Source: Selenomonas ruminantium subsp. ruminantium ATCC 12561 (GTDB taxonomy: Bacteria; Bacillota; Negativicutes; Selenomonadales; Selenomonadaceae). Taken from it: a stretch of DNA of 58,421 nt. The DNA is taken from NCBI RefSeq assembly GCF_000424065.1, contig NZ_AUJE01000028.1:1-58421 (forward strand), in the 5' to 3' direction. Shown here piece after piece: positions 35,554 through 44,575 of this stretch. The translations under genes and the position numbers were made by a program. Below the pieces are notes generated by a model. The model saw nothing but the letters and a program-made list of their open reading frames with translations. It did not search any database and had not been told where the DNA came from. Each line of letters opens with the position of its first letter. Within the stretch, counting starts at the first letter, position 1.

Positions 35554-35697
35554 GATGATTCCTCCCGGGGTATTGATATCTAAAGTATAGCAGAAAAATG
35601 CAGAAGGGAAATTATGATTTCATTAGAAATTTTCACCAGCTCTTGAACCTGAAAAAGGAGTGCAGATACGCTGCACTCCAAACCGGGGGATAATTTA

Positions 35698-36723
35698 TTA
35701 GATTCCGTAGATTTTGCGGATTTCTTCAATCTTGACCGGACGATGTTCTTCTACGGACTTCTTGGCAGCCAGGCCAATCAGCACAGGTTCAAGGCCGTCC
35801 CTTGCATTGACAGGAGTTTCCGTGTCATTGACAATAGCTTCGATAAACTCATCCACTTCCTTGGCATAAGCCATCATGTAACGTTCCAGGAAGAAGAACA
35901 TGGGCTTTTCCGCTACCACACCGTCCTTGCTGCTGAAGACAGCGTTGGAATCCGAGTCGTTGCTGATGGCTACACAGCCCTTGCTGCCAAAGACCTCAGC
36001 GCGCTGATCGTAGCCATAGCAAGCAGCACGGCAATTATCGATAACCGCCGTAGCACCGTTATCCAACTTCAACGTAATGACCGCCGTATCGATATCGCCA
36101 GCCTTGCCAATCTCAGGGTCAACGGTTACAGAACCTTCGGCGTAGACTTCTTCGACTTCCGCGCCGGAGAGGTAACGCACCATATCGAAATCATGGATGG
36201 TCATATCCAGGAAAATGCCACCGGAAATTTTCACATAGTCAATGGAAGGAGGTTCCGGGTCACGCGAGGTAATCTTGATAATCTGCTGTTTGCCCACCTT
36301 ACCGGAAGCCACAGCCTCGCGGACAGCGCGGAAATTGTGGTCGAAGCGGCGATTAAAACCAACCTGATATTTTTTTCCGCTTTCCTTTACTACAGCCAGA
36401 ACCTCTTTGATCTTCTCAACATCATGGTCTATGGGTTTCTCACAGAAAACATGCTTGCCGGCTTTCAGGGCCTCTATGGAAAGCGGGGAATGCTGGTCGG
36501 TGGAAGCACAAATCAATACGGCATCAATCTCAGGGTCATTTAGAATGTCGTGATAATCCTTTGTGGTGTTGGGAATCCCCAAAGATTTTGCCCAGGCTTC
36601 CGTCTTTTCATTCATAAAAGGATCGGCCACGGTTTTCACTTCTGCATGTTTTACAAACTTGGAGATACTCTCCCCATGTACATGGCCAATACGGCCTGCT
36701 CCAATGATACCTACTTTAATCAT
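35698..36723 (-). CDS. iolG: Second inositol 2-dehydrogenase-like Gfo/Idh oxidoreductase
   Basis: A 341-aa Gfo/Idh/MocA protein: GIIGAGRIGHVHGESI at the N terminus, EKPIDHD near residue 95, and GGIFLDMTIHDFDMVRYL, the block typical of myo-inositol/scyllo-inosose dehydrogenases. The motif form MTIHDFDM is closer to canonical IolG than DTAIHEIDVVH of the first copy, so this may be the main myo-inositol dehydrogenase and the other a variant. The start at 36723 follows AAAGGTGG; an ATG 11 codons earlier lacks a ribosome site. Confidence 0.85.
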   Translation of the reverse strand: MIKVGIIGAGRIGHVHGESISKFVKHAEVKTVADPFMNEKTEAWAKSLGIPNTTKDYHDILNDPEIDAVLICASTDQHSPLSIEALKAGKHVFCEKPIDHDVEKIKEVLAVVKESGKKYQVGFNRRFDHNFRAVREAVASGKVGKQQIIKITSRDPEPPSIDYVKISGGIFLDMTIHDFDMVRYLSGAEVEEVYAEGSVTVDPEIGKAGDIDTAVITLKLDNGATAVIDNCRAACYGYDQRAEVFGSKGCVAISNDSDSNAVFSSKDGVVAEKPMFFFLERYMMAYAKEVDEFIEAIVNDTETPVNARDGLEPVLIGLAAKKSVEEHRPVKIEEIRKIYGI

Positions 36724-36899
36724 GCTAATTCCACCTTTCGATAAAATACTGCACAAAATGAATTTATTATTTGTACCTATTGATTATCTTCGTTTATTAT
36801 TATATCAATCTTTGGGTAGGTGTTACTGCATAATATTGTTTAATTTAGGTAAATTTCGCCTTGTATACGCAATAAATAAGTATATTTTGAGTAAGTTGC
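36724..36899. promoter_or_regulatory. Upstream region of second iolG with iolR-like motifs
   Basis: Three related sequences occur: TTTGGGTA (36811-36818), TTTAGGTA (36844-36851) and ATTTTGAGTA (36884-36893). The first two are 33 bp apart, close to the 32 bp between the TATTTTGGGTA repeats at iolR. They may be sites of one regulator. Confidence 0.45.
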
Positions 36900-37330
36900 T
36901 ATAAAATCTTGCTGTCTCCTGTAAGGATAGTTTTCCAGAGAACCTTTGGCAATAAGCGGCCATCCATGACGCAGACAGATGGGCTGCTGCTAAAAGGAAA
37001 AGATGGAATCCTGCTCGTGCCGTTCGGACGCTGCATTGATTTGACGATAGTTGTCAGGCGGCAGTATCCATGGTGTGACCGCAAAAAAGCCCGCATATTT
37101 TTCTGTTGACCACTGCATGGGCGTGCGGCCGTTATCCCGGGAACGAGCTGCAAGAATTTCCAAGGCTTCCTGAGAGCCGATTTCTTCCCCTTGGTAGATG
37201 TAAGGCGTTCCAGCCTTCCCCTGCCTGCATGCCTTCCTGCCATTGGGCAAAAAGTCGCTTGAGCTCTGCGATATCCGGCTCCATCAGCTGCCATTTGTCC
37301 CCAGGGCTACCTTCAGATGATGGAAGCTGA
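36900..37330 (-). pseudogene. Decayed GH13 alpha-glucosidase / trehalose-6-P hydrolase
   Basis: On the minus strand, GTPYIYQGEEIGSQEALEIL, RSRDNGRTPMQWS and KYAGFF...TPWI...NYRQINA are the C-terminal barrel motifs of TreC/oligo-1,6-glucosidase proteins. Upstream, DKWQLMEPDIAELKRLFAQW is in another frame and downstream the sequence shifts again and stops. No start and no complete domain remain. The plus-strand side is cut by the inverted-repeat copy at 37325. Confidence 0.8.
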
Positions 37331-37542
37331 ACAGCGTAGCAGGCGGCAACGCCGTAGGTCCTGTTAAAGAGACTGGCCCACTGGGAACTGGTCCAATCGC
37401 CTATCCTTATGAACAGAAGACTGGCCCATTGGGAACTGGCCCGATTGCCTATCCTTACGAACAGAAAACCGGCCCGTTAATGCCTCCGCCGAATTCTTGT
37501 GACCCGCCATTCAAGACTGGACCGATTGGTATCCGTGTATAA
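37322..37542 (+). pseudogene. 5'-truncated double-glycine TGP-repeat peptide gene (copy A)
   Basis: The frame ending at TAA 37540-37542 reads LNSVAGGNAVGPVKE, followed by two tandem 16-residue units (TGPLGTGPIAYPYEQK twice, 48 bp each), then TGPLMPPPNSCDPPFKTGP. It is nearly the same as the intact gene at 55728-55934, which has only one unit. The start and the first leader residues are missing because the copy is joined to the GH13 relic. A terminator follows directly. Confidence 0.75.
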
Positions 37543-37718
37543 AAACTAACGAATCCCCCGCTCTATAAGCGGGGGATTCTTGTTTTGGCAAACTATAATA
37601 AGCCACCACTTTTTACCGAATTGGTATGAAGTCAAAAAACTAATACAGCCACTTTTATCCGCAAAACAAGTCCTTATTCGGGATGGGGATTTCATCCATA
37701 CTCCACGAAAAATTTTCC
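37325..37718 (+). repeat. Long inverted repeat, arm A
   Basis: This stretch matches the reverse complement of 55540-55897 from AGCTGAACAGCGTAGC through the peptide gene, its terminator and about 140 bases beyond (CCACTTTT...TTATCCGCAAAACAAGTC). Arm A is longer mainly because of one extra 48-bp coding unit. Identity is high in the peptide gene and lower at the far end. Confidence 0.85.
37551..37586. terminator. Terminator after peptide-gene copy A
   Basis: GAATCCCCCGCT (37551-37562) pairs with AGCGGGGGATTC (37568-37579), followed by TTGTTTT. Confidence 0.85.
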
Positions 37719-37803
37719 TCAAAAACATGCAGGATTGCTGCTAAAAAAGAAGAAATGTATATCTGTATGTTGTACAATTTTATTTTTATGAGGAGGAATC
37801 TGC

Positions 37804-38361
37804 ATGAGCGTAGAATTTACCGGCAAGAAAGCCTGCATTGCCCCGGAGGGGGTATTTATCATCGGCACTTATGATGAGAATGGCGTTCCGAATGCCATGA
37901 ATGCTGCCTGGGGGGCACAGTCTGATTTTGATGAAATCACCCTTTTTTTGGCGAAACACAAAACCACGGAGAACATCAAGCATACCAAGGCGTTCACTGT
38001 GGCTTTTGCTACCAAAGATACGGTAGAAATCGCGGATTACTTCGGTGTGGAGACAGGCAGCAAAGTCAATAAGATTGAAAAAGCTGGCTGCCATGTCCAC
38101 AAAAGTGCCCATGTCAATGCCCCCATCATCGAAGAATTCCCTGTTACCCTGGAATGTGAATGTGTAAGTTACAGTGACGAAACCGGCATTCTGGTAGGCA
38201 AAATCATTGCCCAGCAAGCGGATGAAAAGATTCTGACGGATGGCGTAGTGGACTACGACAAACTGCAGCCCATTATTTTCGATATTGCCACAAAAACCTA
38301 TCGACTGGTGGGGCCGGTAGTTGGCAAGGCGTTTCATGACGGCCTAAAATTAAAGGACTGA
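37804..38361 (+). CDS. Flavin reductase-like / flavoredoxin family protein
   Basis: A 185-aa FMN-binding split-barrel protein: IIGTYDENGVPNAMNAAWGAQ (the flavin-binding strand) and KHTKAFTVAFATKDTVEIADYFG match flavoredoxin-type reductases. It probably transfers electrons through FMN in the cytoplasm. Start set by GAGGAGG. No partner gene is evident. Confidence 0.85.
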   Translation: MSVEFTGKKACIAPEGVFIIGTYDENGVPNAMNAAWGAQSDFDEITLFLAKHKTTENIKHTKAFTVAFATKDTVEIADYFGVETGSKVNKIEKAGCHVHKSAHVNAPIIEEFPVTLECECVSYSDETGILVGKIIAQQADEKILTDGVVDYDKLQPIIFDIATKTYRLVGPVVGKAFHDGLKLKD

Positions 38362-38446
38362 AAAAAGCAGGAAAATCAGCTTTTTAGTGGAAATTACATA
38401 TCTAGATGGTATCAAAATTTATATTCGAATTTTAGGAGGAATCATC

Positions 38447-38662
38447 ATGGCAAGAACAGCAAATTATGAACAGAAAATTGCAAGCATCACGGCAAAAATT
38501 GAAAAGAAAGCGGAAGAAATCAAGGCTCTAAAAGCACAGTTAACTGACCTTGAAGCAAAGAAGACCAGAACAGATTTTAAGGCCCTCAATGAGTATCTTG
38601 TAAATAAGGGCGTTGCTCCGGAAGAGGCTCTTGGCAAACTCAAGGAAATTTACGGCGAATAA
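38447..38662 (+). CDS. Small coiled-coil protein (paralogue 1)
   Basis: A 71-aa protein starting MARTANYEQKIASITAKIEK with an unbroken heptad-like helix, then a C-terminal helix EYLVNKGVAPEEALGKLKE. It is a clear paralogue of the 67-aa protein at 45320-45523. AGGAGG precedes ATG 38447, so 20 upstream codons are not used. Function unknown; the short coiled coil plus helical tail suggests a DNA- or protein-binding dimer, somewhat like DUF4315 proteins. Confidence 0.8.
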   Translation: MARTANYEQKIASITAKIEKKAEEIKALKAQLTDLEAKKTRTDFKALNEYLVNKGVAPEEALGKLKEIYGE

Positions 38663-38719
38663 GATATACCATACAATTGCTAAAGAATATCCATATTTAA
38701 TTCGACGAAACAGGAGCTA

Positions 38720-39562
38720 ATGAACATGAAAATCCTAAAACACCTTGCCCTGGTTGGGGCTTTTACCTTTAGTCTGCTAAACGTCTGTGGACAGCAGACC
38801 TTTGCCAAAAGCGAAAACATCACCATTGATGGCGACCATGGTAAACTGGTTGGCGTTTTACAGACACCAGACCAGCAAAAGAACTACCCGTTGGTCATCA
38901 TCATGCATGGATTTACGGCTAATATGGAAAATGCACCGCTGACTACTTTGGCAAATGCCTTGGAAAAGGATGGTATTGCTTCCCTGCGCTTTGATTTTAA
39001 TGGCCACGGCAAGAGCGAGGGGCGTTTTCAGGATATGACTGTTCCCAACGAAATCGAAGATGCCAAAAAGGTCTATGACTATGCGGTAAAGCTCCCCGGT
39101 GTAACCTCTGTATCGCTTGCCGGGCACTCACAGGGTGGCGTTGTTGCCAGTATGACAGCAGGTATTCTGGGCACACAGAAAATTAAGAGCCTTGCTCTGA
39201 TGGCTCCTGCTGCTGTTCTGCGTGAAGATGCCATCCGCGGCATTCTCTTTGGCAAACAATACGATGTAAGCAATCTTCCGGAAGCCGTGGATATTTTCAA
39301 CGGCCTGAAGCTCGGTGCCAACTATGTAAGAACTGCTCAAACGCTCCCCATATATGAAACAGCCTCCCAGTATCAGGGCCCTGCTCTCATGGTGCATGGA
39401 ACACAGGATACCATTGTTCCCTACACGTACAGTCTCCGCTATCAGCGGATTTACTTCAATGGCGAGCTAAAACTTATCCCTGGGGAAGACCACGGATTTA
39501 GCAAAGATACTGCCGGTGCCGTAAAACTCGTAGCGGACTTTTTCCACAAGCAGCTCAAATAA
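38720..39562 (+). CDS. Secreted alpha/beta hydrolase (esterase)
   Basis: A 280-aa protein with a signal peptide (KILKHLALVGAFTFSLLNV, cleavage near TFAKS). The alpha/beta-hydrolase core shows IIMHGFTANMENAPL (oxyanion), GHSQGG (nucleophile serine), HGTQDTIVP (Asp) and GEDHGF (His). It resembles feruloyl/cinnamoyl esterases. An in-frame ATG two codons in is an equally good start. Confidence 0.86.
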   Translation: MNMKILKHLALVGAFTFSLLNVCGQQTFAKSENITIDGDHGKLVGVLQTPDQQKNYPLVIIMHGFTANMENAPLTTLANALEKDGIASLRFDFNGHGKSEGRFQDMTVPNEIEDAKKVYDYAVKLPGVTSVSLAGHSQGGVVASMTAGILGTQKIKSLALMAPAAVLREDAIRGILFGKQYDVSNLPEAVDIFNGLKLGANYVRTAQTLPIYETASQYQGPALMVHGTQDTIVPYTYSLRYQRIYFNGELKLIPGEDHGFSKDTAGAVKLVADFFHKQLK

Positions 39563-39602
39563 CCCTATAGGGAACAGCTTTTCTTATATGTTGTACGCAT
39601 AG

Positions 39603-39636
39603 AAAAACGCAGGTATAGCGGCCTGCGTTTTTTAAT
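39603..39636 (+). terminator. Rho-independent terminator after the esterase
   Basis: AAAAACGCAGG (39603-39613) pairs with CCTGCGTTTTT (39622-39632), ending in a T-run. Confidence 0.85.
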
Positions 39637-39683
39637 GCGTATTTTTTTCTGCCCTTTTTATACTGCTGCTCATCATCCAAATT

Positions 39684-40517
39684 TTATATCAAATCCAGCC
39701 GCTGGAAAGCATGAGCCAGACCATCCGCAGCCACGGCATCCGTTACGAAATCAGCAATAGCCTTGATTTCCTCGCCGCCGTTACCCATAGCCACCCCCAT
39801 ATGACAATATTCGAACATAGGAATGTCAATTTTTGCATCGCCAAAGGCAATGGTATCCTCAATTTTGCCGCCAATATGCTGCAACAAAACATCAATAGCA
39901 TGAGCTTTAGTAATGCCTTTGACACCTAAATCGCCGAACAGAGCCGTTTCCCCGACACCGCCCCATGTGCCTGCCTGCAAATCTGGAAAAGCTTCTTTAG
40001 CCGCCAAAAAATCTTCATAGCTTTCGAGGATAAAGCTGACCTTGTTCAGGTCATCCCGGTAAAGTTCCCCATCAAAAATCATTTCCGGGAAGGCTTGCCG
40101 GACGGTCATCTTGGCAGCGTTGTCCTGGCCCTTGCGGGCAGAGTATTCCTGCATGACCGGCTCACCTCTTGTCTCAAAATTTTCACTGGCAAAGAGGCCA
40201 TTGTTGCTTTCGAGGTAAAATTCCAACTTGCGTTCATGGAGCCAATCCACGATACGGTGGCTCTGCTCTGCGGTAAGCAGCTGGTGCATGACCACCTGTC
40301 CATTGTCTTCCACATAACTGCCATTACCGCCAATCATGCCATCAAGGCCAATGTCCCAAATCTCCTGATAGACCTCTGCCCTGCTGCGGCCGGTGCTGAT
40401 ATATACCTTGTGGCCATTAGCCCTGGCCTTGCGAATGGCCTCTACCGCCGAGGCCGGCAAAACATTGTCATAATCCACCAGAGTGCCATCTACATCTATA
40501 AATATAATCTTGCTCAT
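39684..40517 (-). CDS. Cof-type HAD-IIB phosphatase
   Basis: A 277-aa HAD protein: IIFIDVDGTLVDYDN (nucleophile Asp), VYISTGRSRAEV, the variable IIB cap, then GITKAHAIDVLL and IAFGDAKIDIPMFEYCHMGVAMGN (metal Asp). It dephosphorylates a sugar phosphate or flavin nucleotide; the specific substrate is unknown. The start is ATG 40517 behind GGAGTGG. Confidence 0.87.
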   Translation of the reverse strand: MSKIIFIDVDGTLVDYDNVLPASAVEAIRKARANGHKVYISTGRSRAEVYQEIWDIGLDGMIGGNGSYVEDNGQVVMHQLLTAEQSHRIVDWLHERKLEFYLESNNGLFASENFETRGEPVMQEYSARKGQDNAAKMTVRQAFPEMIFDGELYRDDLNKVSFILESYEDFLAAKEAFPDLQAGTWGGVGETALFGDLGVKGITKAHAIDVLLQHIGGKIEDTIAFGDAKIDIPMFEYCHMGVAMGNGGEEIKAIADFVTDAVAADGLAHAFQRLDLI

Positions 40518-40577
40518 ACATTCCACTCCATTTCTACAATCATTTATTATTCCGTGCTCTTTATATCCAGCTTATCT

Positions 40578-41753
40578 TTATAAAACTTTTTTATAGACAT
40601 AAGCTGCGATAACAGCCTGTGCAGCCACCAGTGCCGCCAAAAAAGCAAAGGCCATATAAAGGCTGGTCTGATGAGCCAAAAAACCGATGGCCGCAGGTCC
40701 CATAAGGATTCCCAGATACCCCAGAGTGCTTACAGCCGGCACTGCCATACTGATAGGCATATCCTTCTGCTTGCCCAGCAAGGAAAAGAACACGGGCACG
40801 ATATTGGCACTGCCAATGCCTATGGCAAAGAAACCTGCGTATAATAGCAGCTGGCTGGGAGCAAAAATAACCAGCAGGAACCCCAGGAATGCCAACAGGC
40901 TTCCTCCCAGCACCACAGGCTTCTGCCCCAGTTTCTGCACCGCAGCATCCCCCATGAGCCGCATGATAAGCATGGCCGCAGAGAATACCGTAAAACCCGT
41001 ACCTGCCAGAGACATATCCAATCCCTTGACCGTGGTAAGGAATACACCACTCCAGTCCATGACTGCACCTTCCACCAGAAAGGCAATGCAGGCCACCACC
41101 CCCACAAAGGTCACAATCCCCTTGGGGACAGCCACCATGGTCCCGCCGCTCTCACCACCAAAGGGCAACAGATGACGGGCAAAAAAGCCCAGGGTAAGCA
41201 GCATACTCCCTGCGGCAATACAGGTAGAAGCAAAAGGTGTCAGCCCCAGGGTCCCCACCCAGATACCAAACAGCCCTGCTCCGGCAAAACCACCCACACT
41301 CCATAAGGCATGCATCCCGGACATCAGGCGGCGTTTAGCCGCTTTTTCCACCAGTACCGCCTGAATATTGACCACGACGTCGATGCATCCCATCATCGCC
41401 CCAAAGATAAGCAGGGAAACCGCTGCAGCTGCCATGCTGTCTACCTGACATAAAACCAGCAAAAGCAAGGCAAAGGCGGTGGCGGCCACTGTAAGTGTCT
41501 TCCGGCAGCCGAAACGCACAGCGGCTGCCCCGGACAAAGGCATGGTCAAAAGTGACCCGATACCAATTCACAAAAGCAGCATGCCCAGCACATCTTCGCC
41601 AATGGCCAATCTTTCCCGCAAAAGCGGGACCAACGGAGCCCAGGAAGCTGCCCCGAAACCGCCAATAAAAAACAAGGCTCTGGTGGAATGCTGCCGCATT
41701 TTTCCCGCGGCATACCGCTCCTTGGCCTTTAATCTGTCCTTATCCTGATTCAT
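40578..41753 (-). pseudogene. MFS transporter interrupted by in-frame TGA
   Basis: The reading frame runs from MNQDKDRLKAKERYAAG through FIGGFGAASWAPLVPLLRER to LGMLLL, then TGA at 41568-41570, and continues in the same frame as IGIGSLLTMPLSGAAAVRFG with about ten further helices to LVAAQAVIAAYVYKKVL. MFS relatives usually have a glycine here (LLLGIGIGS), so one GGA to TGA change explains the break. Otherwise the gene is full length (about 391 codons) and looks recently inactivated, or the base is a sequencing error. Substrate unknown. Confidence 0.85.
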
Positions 41754-42060
41754 AAATTCGCTCCTGTCCTACGTTAGATTTCAAGATTTTCCTCCACAAT
41801 GTTTCAATTTTTTGCGAACGAATTTCTTCATGTCTACTATTATATCCTTTTTATAAGATTATTTCATCCAATTTACATACCGGTTCAAAATCAATACCAG
41901 CTTTAAGCGTTAAGGGAATATACAAAACAGTTTTTGGTAAACCATATTATTTTCATATGTTGACATAAAGCGAATTGAAGAGTATCTTCTTAGTGTAGAC
42001 TTTTCAAAAGGAAGCGATGTTTATGCAGAAAAATATCATCTCAGGGGAGGGTATCGTAAA
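41754..42060. promoter_or_regulatory. Upstream region of the biotin operon with promoter
   Basis: TTGACA (41960-41965), 17-bp spacer and TATCTT (41983-41988) form a good promoter for bioA. TTGGTAAACCATA just upstream (41933-41945) loosely recalls a BirA half-site but the expected partner is not found. A 15-codon frame from ATG 42019/42025 runs into the bioA start. No other gene is seen. Confidence 0.6.
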
Positions 42061-43263
42061 ATGATATGGTATCCTTACCAGCAAATGAAAACAATGAAAG
42101 CCCCTTATGAAATCGTAAAGGCTGAGGGGCCATATCTGTACACCAAAGACGCAAAACTACTGGATTCCATATCTTCCTGGTGGAGCGTTATCTATGGCTA
42201 TCATCAGCCGCAAATCACCGATGCCATCTGCCAGCAGGCGGCAAAGTTTTCGCACATCATGCTCGGTGGCCTTACCCACAAGCCTGCCGAGAAACTGGCG
42301 GAAAAACTTGCGGACTGGCTGCCCGGCGACCTGGATTATTGCTTTTTCTCCGACTCCGGCAGTGTCGCCGTGGAAGTCGCTTTGAAAATGGCCCTGCAAT
42401 ATTATGTAAACGCCGGTGAAAACGACCGCCGTACGGTACTGGCACTTGACCACGCCTATCATGGAGATACCTTCAAAACCATGTCTGTAGGCGACGATGA
42501 AGATTACCATTTCATCTTGCAGGTATACGGAAAAAATCCCTATGTCGTGCATATTCCCACAACGATTTCCGCTTTGGAAGATGCCTTTGCCCGTTATGGC
42601 AGTGAGCTGAATGCGTTCATTGTTGAACCCTTGCTTCAGGGAGCAGGCGGCATGCGTATGTATGACATTGCTTTCCTGCAGCGGGCCAGAGAACTTTGTC
42701 ATCAATATGACGTTCTGCTCATCTTTGATGAGGTCGCTACAGGTTTTGGGCGGACCGGGCATCGCTTTGTCGCCGATGTGGTATTGCCGGATATTTTGGT
42801 ATTGGGCAAAGGGCTGACCGGCGGACATATTGGTCATGCCGTTACCGTAGCCAATAAAAAAGTCTTTACTGCTTTTTATGATGATGCACCGGAAAAAGCC
42901 TTGATGCATGGTCCCACTTTTATGGGCAATGCACTGGCATGTGCAGCAGCGAGTGCCTCAATCGAACTGTACGACCAGTTGGAGGTAACCGCCAGAGCAA
43001 GACATATGGAAGAAATCGCCAAAAGAGAACTAAGCGGCTTTACCGACCCGCGTATCCGTGAGATTCGCATAATGGGTGGTTGTGCCTGCATCGAAGTCGC
43101 TGAGGCGAAGACACTGGCAGGCTATCAACAATTTGCCTATGAACGCGGCGTCTTTGCCAGACCGTTCCTGACCTATCTATACGCCATGCCGCCTTACATA
43201 CTCAATGATGATGAATTGGTTCATATCTTTGCCGTTATGAAAGAATGGTTTCGACAGCAATAA
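42061..43263 (+). CDS. bioA: Adenosylmethionine-8-amino-7-oxononanoate aminotransferase BioA
   Basis: A 400-aa class III aminotransferase: WYPYQQMKTMKAP, SISSWWSVIYGYHQPQI, the SDSGSVAVEVALKMA block, DHAYHGDT, FDEVATGFGRTG and the PLP lysine in LGKGLTGG (K250). It makes diaminopelargonate from KAPA using S-adenosylmethionine. GGGGAGG precedes the start. First gene of bioA-bioY-bioD. Confidence 0.93.
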   Translation: MIWYPYQQMKTMKAPYEIVKAEGPYLYTKDAKLLDSISSWWSVIYGYHQPQITDAICQQAAKFSHIMLGGLTHKPAEKLAEKLADWLPGDLDYCFFSDSGSVAVEVALKMALQYYVNAGENDRRTVLALDHAYHGDTFKTMSVGDDEDYHFILQVYGKNPYVVHIPTTISALEDAFARYGSELNAFIVEPLLQGAGGMRMYDIAFLQRARELCHQYDVLLIFDEVATGFGRTGHRFVADVVLPDILVLGKGLTGGHIGHAVTVANKKVFTAFYDDAPEKALMHGPTFMGNALACAAASASIELYDQLEVTARARHMEEIAKRELSGFTDPRIREIRIMGGCACIEVAEAKTLAGYQQFAYERGVFARPFLTYLYAMPPYILNDDELVHIFAVMKEWFRQQ

Positions 43264-43304
43264 TTTTTTTAGCAAATTACTTTTAGCAAATTATGGAGGA
43301 TTTT

Positions 43305-43892
43305 ATGAAACATCTTAATACACGCGAGCTCGTTCTCTGCGGCTTGTTCATCGCCCTGATTACCGCAGGAACCTTTATCCGCATACCGGTTGGTACGGAT
43401 GTATATACCCTGCAATTCCTGTTCACCCTGCTGGCTGGTTTGGTTCTCGGTGCCCGTCTGGGGGCCATTGCAGTAGGGACTTATGTACTGCTGGGGGTGT
43501 TGGGGGTGCCGGTGTTTGCCTCCGGCGGCGGCCCGGCTTATCTGTTGCAGCCCACGTTTGGCTATCTTTTGGCCTTTATCCTGCAAGCCTGGCTCTGCGG
43601 CTATTATGTCCGCCGCAGCACAGCTGTTTCGTATGGCCATATGCTGGGGGCTAACCTTTTGGGCATGGTGCTTGTTTATGTAATTGGCATCAGCTGGTTC
43701 TATCTGATTTCCAATTATGTGATTGCCGCACCGATTCCGCTTTGGACAGCCATCTTCTACTGCGGTGTTTTGCAGATAATCCCAGACTTTCTTCTTTGTC
43801 TGGCCGCCGCAGCTATTGGCATGCGTTGTTACAAAAGCGGTGTTTGGGTAGAGGAAAAACACGCCGCTGTGCAAAAGGAAGTGTGTGCATGA
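43305..43892 (+). CDS. bioY: Biotin transporter substrate-binding protein BioY
   Basis: A 195-aa membrane protein of the ECF S-component family: IRIPVGTDVYTLQFLFTLLA, then LGARLGAIAVGTYVLLG, VFASGGGPAYLLQPTFGYL (biotin-binding signature) and about six helices. Start ATG 43305 follows GGAGG. The stop overlaps the bioD start (ATGA). It presumably uses ECF energising subunits encoded elsewhere. Confidence 0.92.
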   Translation: MKHLNTRELVLCGLFIALITAGTFIRIPVGTDVYTLQFLFTLLAGLVLGARLGAIAVGTYVLLGVLGVPVFASGGGPAYLLQPTFGYLLAFILQAWLCGYYVRRSTAVSYGHMLGANLLGMVLVYVIGISWFYLISNYVIAAPIPLWTAIFYCGVLQIIPDFLLCLAAAAIGMRCYKSGVWVEEKHAAVQKEVCA

Positions 43893-44575
43893 GCAAGAAT
43901 CTGTTTGTCACAGGAACCAATACAGAGGTGGGCAAAACGTATGTCGCCGGCCTTATCGTAAAAACACTGCATGAAGCAGGTCTGGATGTTGCGTATTACA
44001 AAGCCGCCATGAGCGGCAATACACGGCGTGCAGATGGCACCCTGATTCCCGGTGATGCTCTCTTTGTCCGGGAAATTTCCGGCATTTCCCAAAGCCTGGA
44101 AAGCATGTGCCCTTATGTTTACGAGCATGCCGTATCTCCGCATCTGGCCTCCCGCATAGAAGGCAGCCCTGTACGCATGGACGTAATCAAACAAAGTTTT
44201 CAGGCGGTCTGCCGGGAACATGATTATGTCGTTATTGAAGGCAGCGGCGGCATAACCTGCCCGTTAAGCGTCGATGAAGAACATATCCAGTTAGAAGATA
44301 TTGTACATCAGTTTAACCTGCCCAGTATTTTGGTAGCAGATGCCGGATTAGGCACCATCAATGGTGTAGTGCTCACTTACGAATATATGAAACAAAACAA
44401 AATGCCCCTAAAGGGCATTCTATTCAATAACTTTCACACAGGCAATCTTATGGAAGAAGATAACCGGCTTATGTGTGAACAGCTGACCGGACTATCGGTA
44501 CTTTCCTGCATTGGACAAGGGGATAGATTCTTGCCCGGCCTGACGGCAGAAAAACTATCTGCCCTCTTTGCCTAG
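43889..44575 (+). CDS. bioD: Dethiobiotin synthetase BioD
   Basis: A 228-aa P-loop enzyme: FVTGTNTEVGKTYV at residues 6-19, AYYKAAMSG, HAVSPHLASR, and VIEGSGGITCPL, the BioD carboxylation site. It closes the ureido ring of biotin with CO2 and ATP. Start is ATG 43889, overlapping bioY; a longer in-frame reading inside bioY is not used. Its 3' end overlaps a convergent secreted-protein gene by 21 bases. Confidence 0.92.
   Translation: MSKNLFVTGTNTEVGKTYVAGLIVKTLHEAGLDVAYYKAAMSGNTRRADGTLIPGDALFVREISGISQSLESMCPYVYEHAVSPHLASRIEGSPVRMDVIKQSFQAVCREHDYVVIEGSGGITCPLSVDEEHIQLEDIVHQFNLPSILVADAGLGTINGVVLTYEYMKQNKMPLKGILFNNFHTGNLMEEDNRLMCEQLTGLSVLSCIGQGDRFLPGLTAEKLSALFA

Noticed and set aside
37345-37470. 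Tandem 48-bp repeats as a short CRISPR
   Set aside because: The units are contiguous, in frame and coding; no spacers.
41568-41570. TGA as selenocysteine codon
   Set aside because: The family has glycine here, the position is in a membrane helix, and no SECIS-like hairpin follows.
41933-41988. BirA operator upstream of bioA
   Set aside because: Only one weak half-site; the second half at proper spacing is missing.
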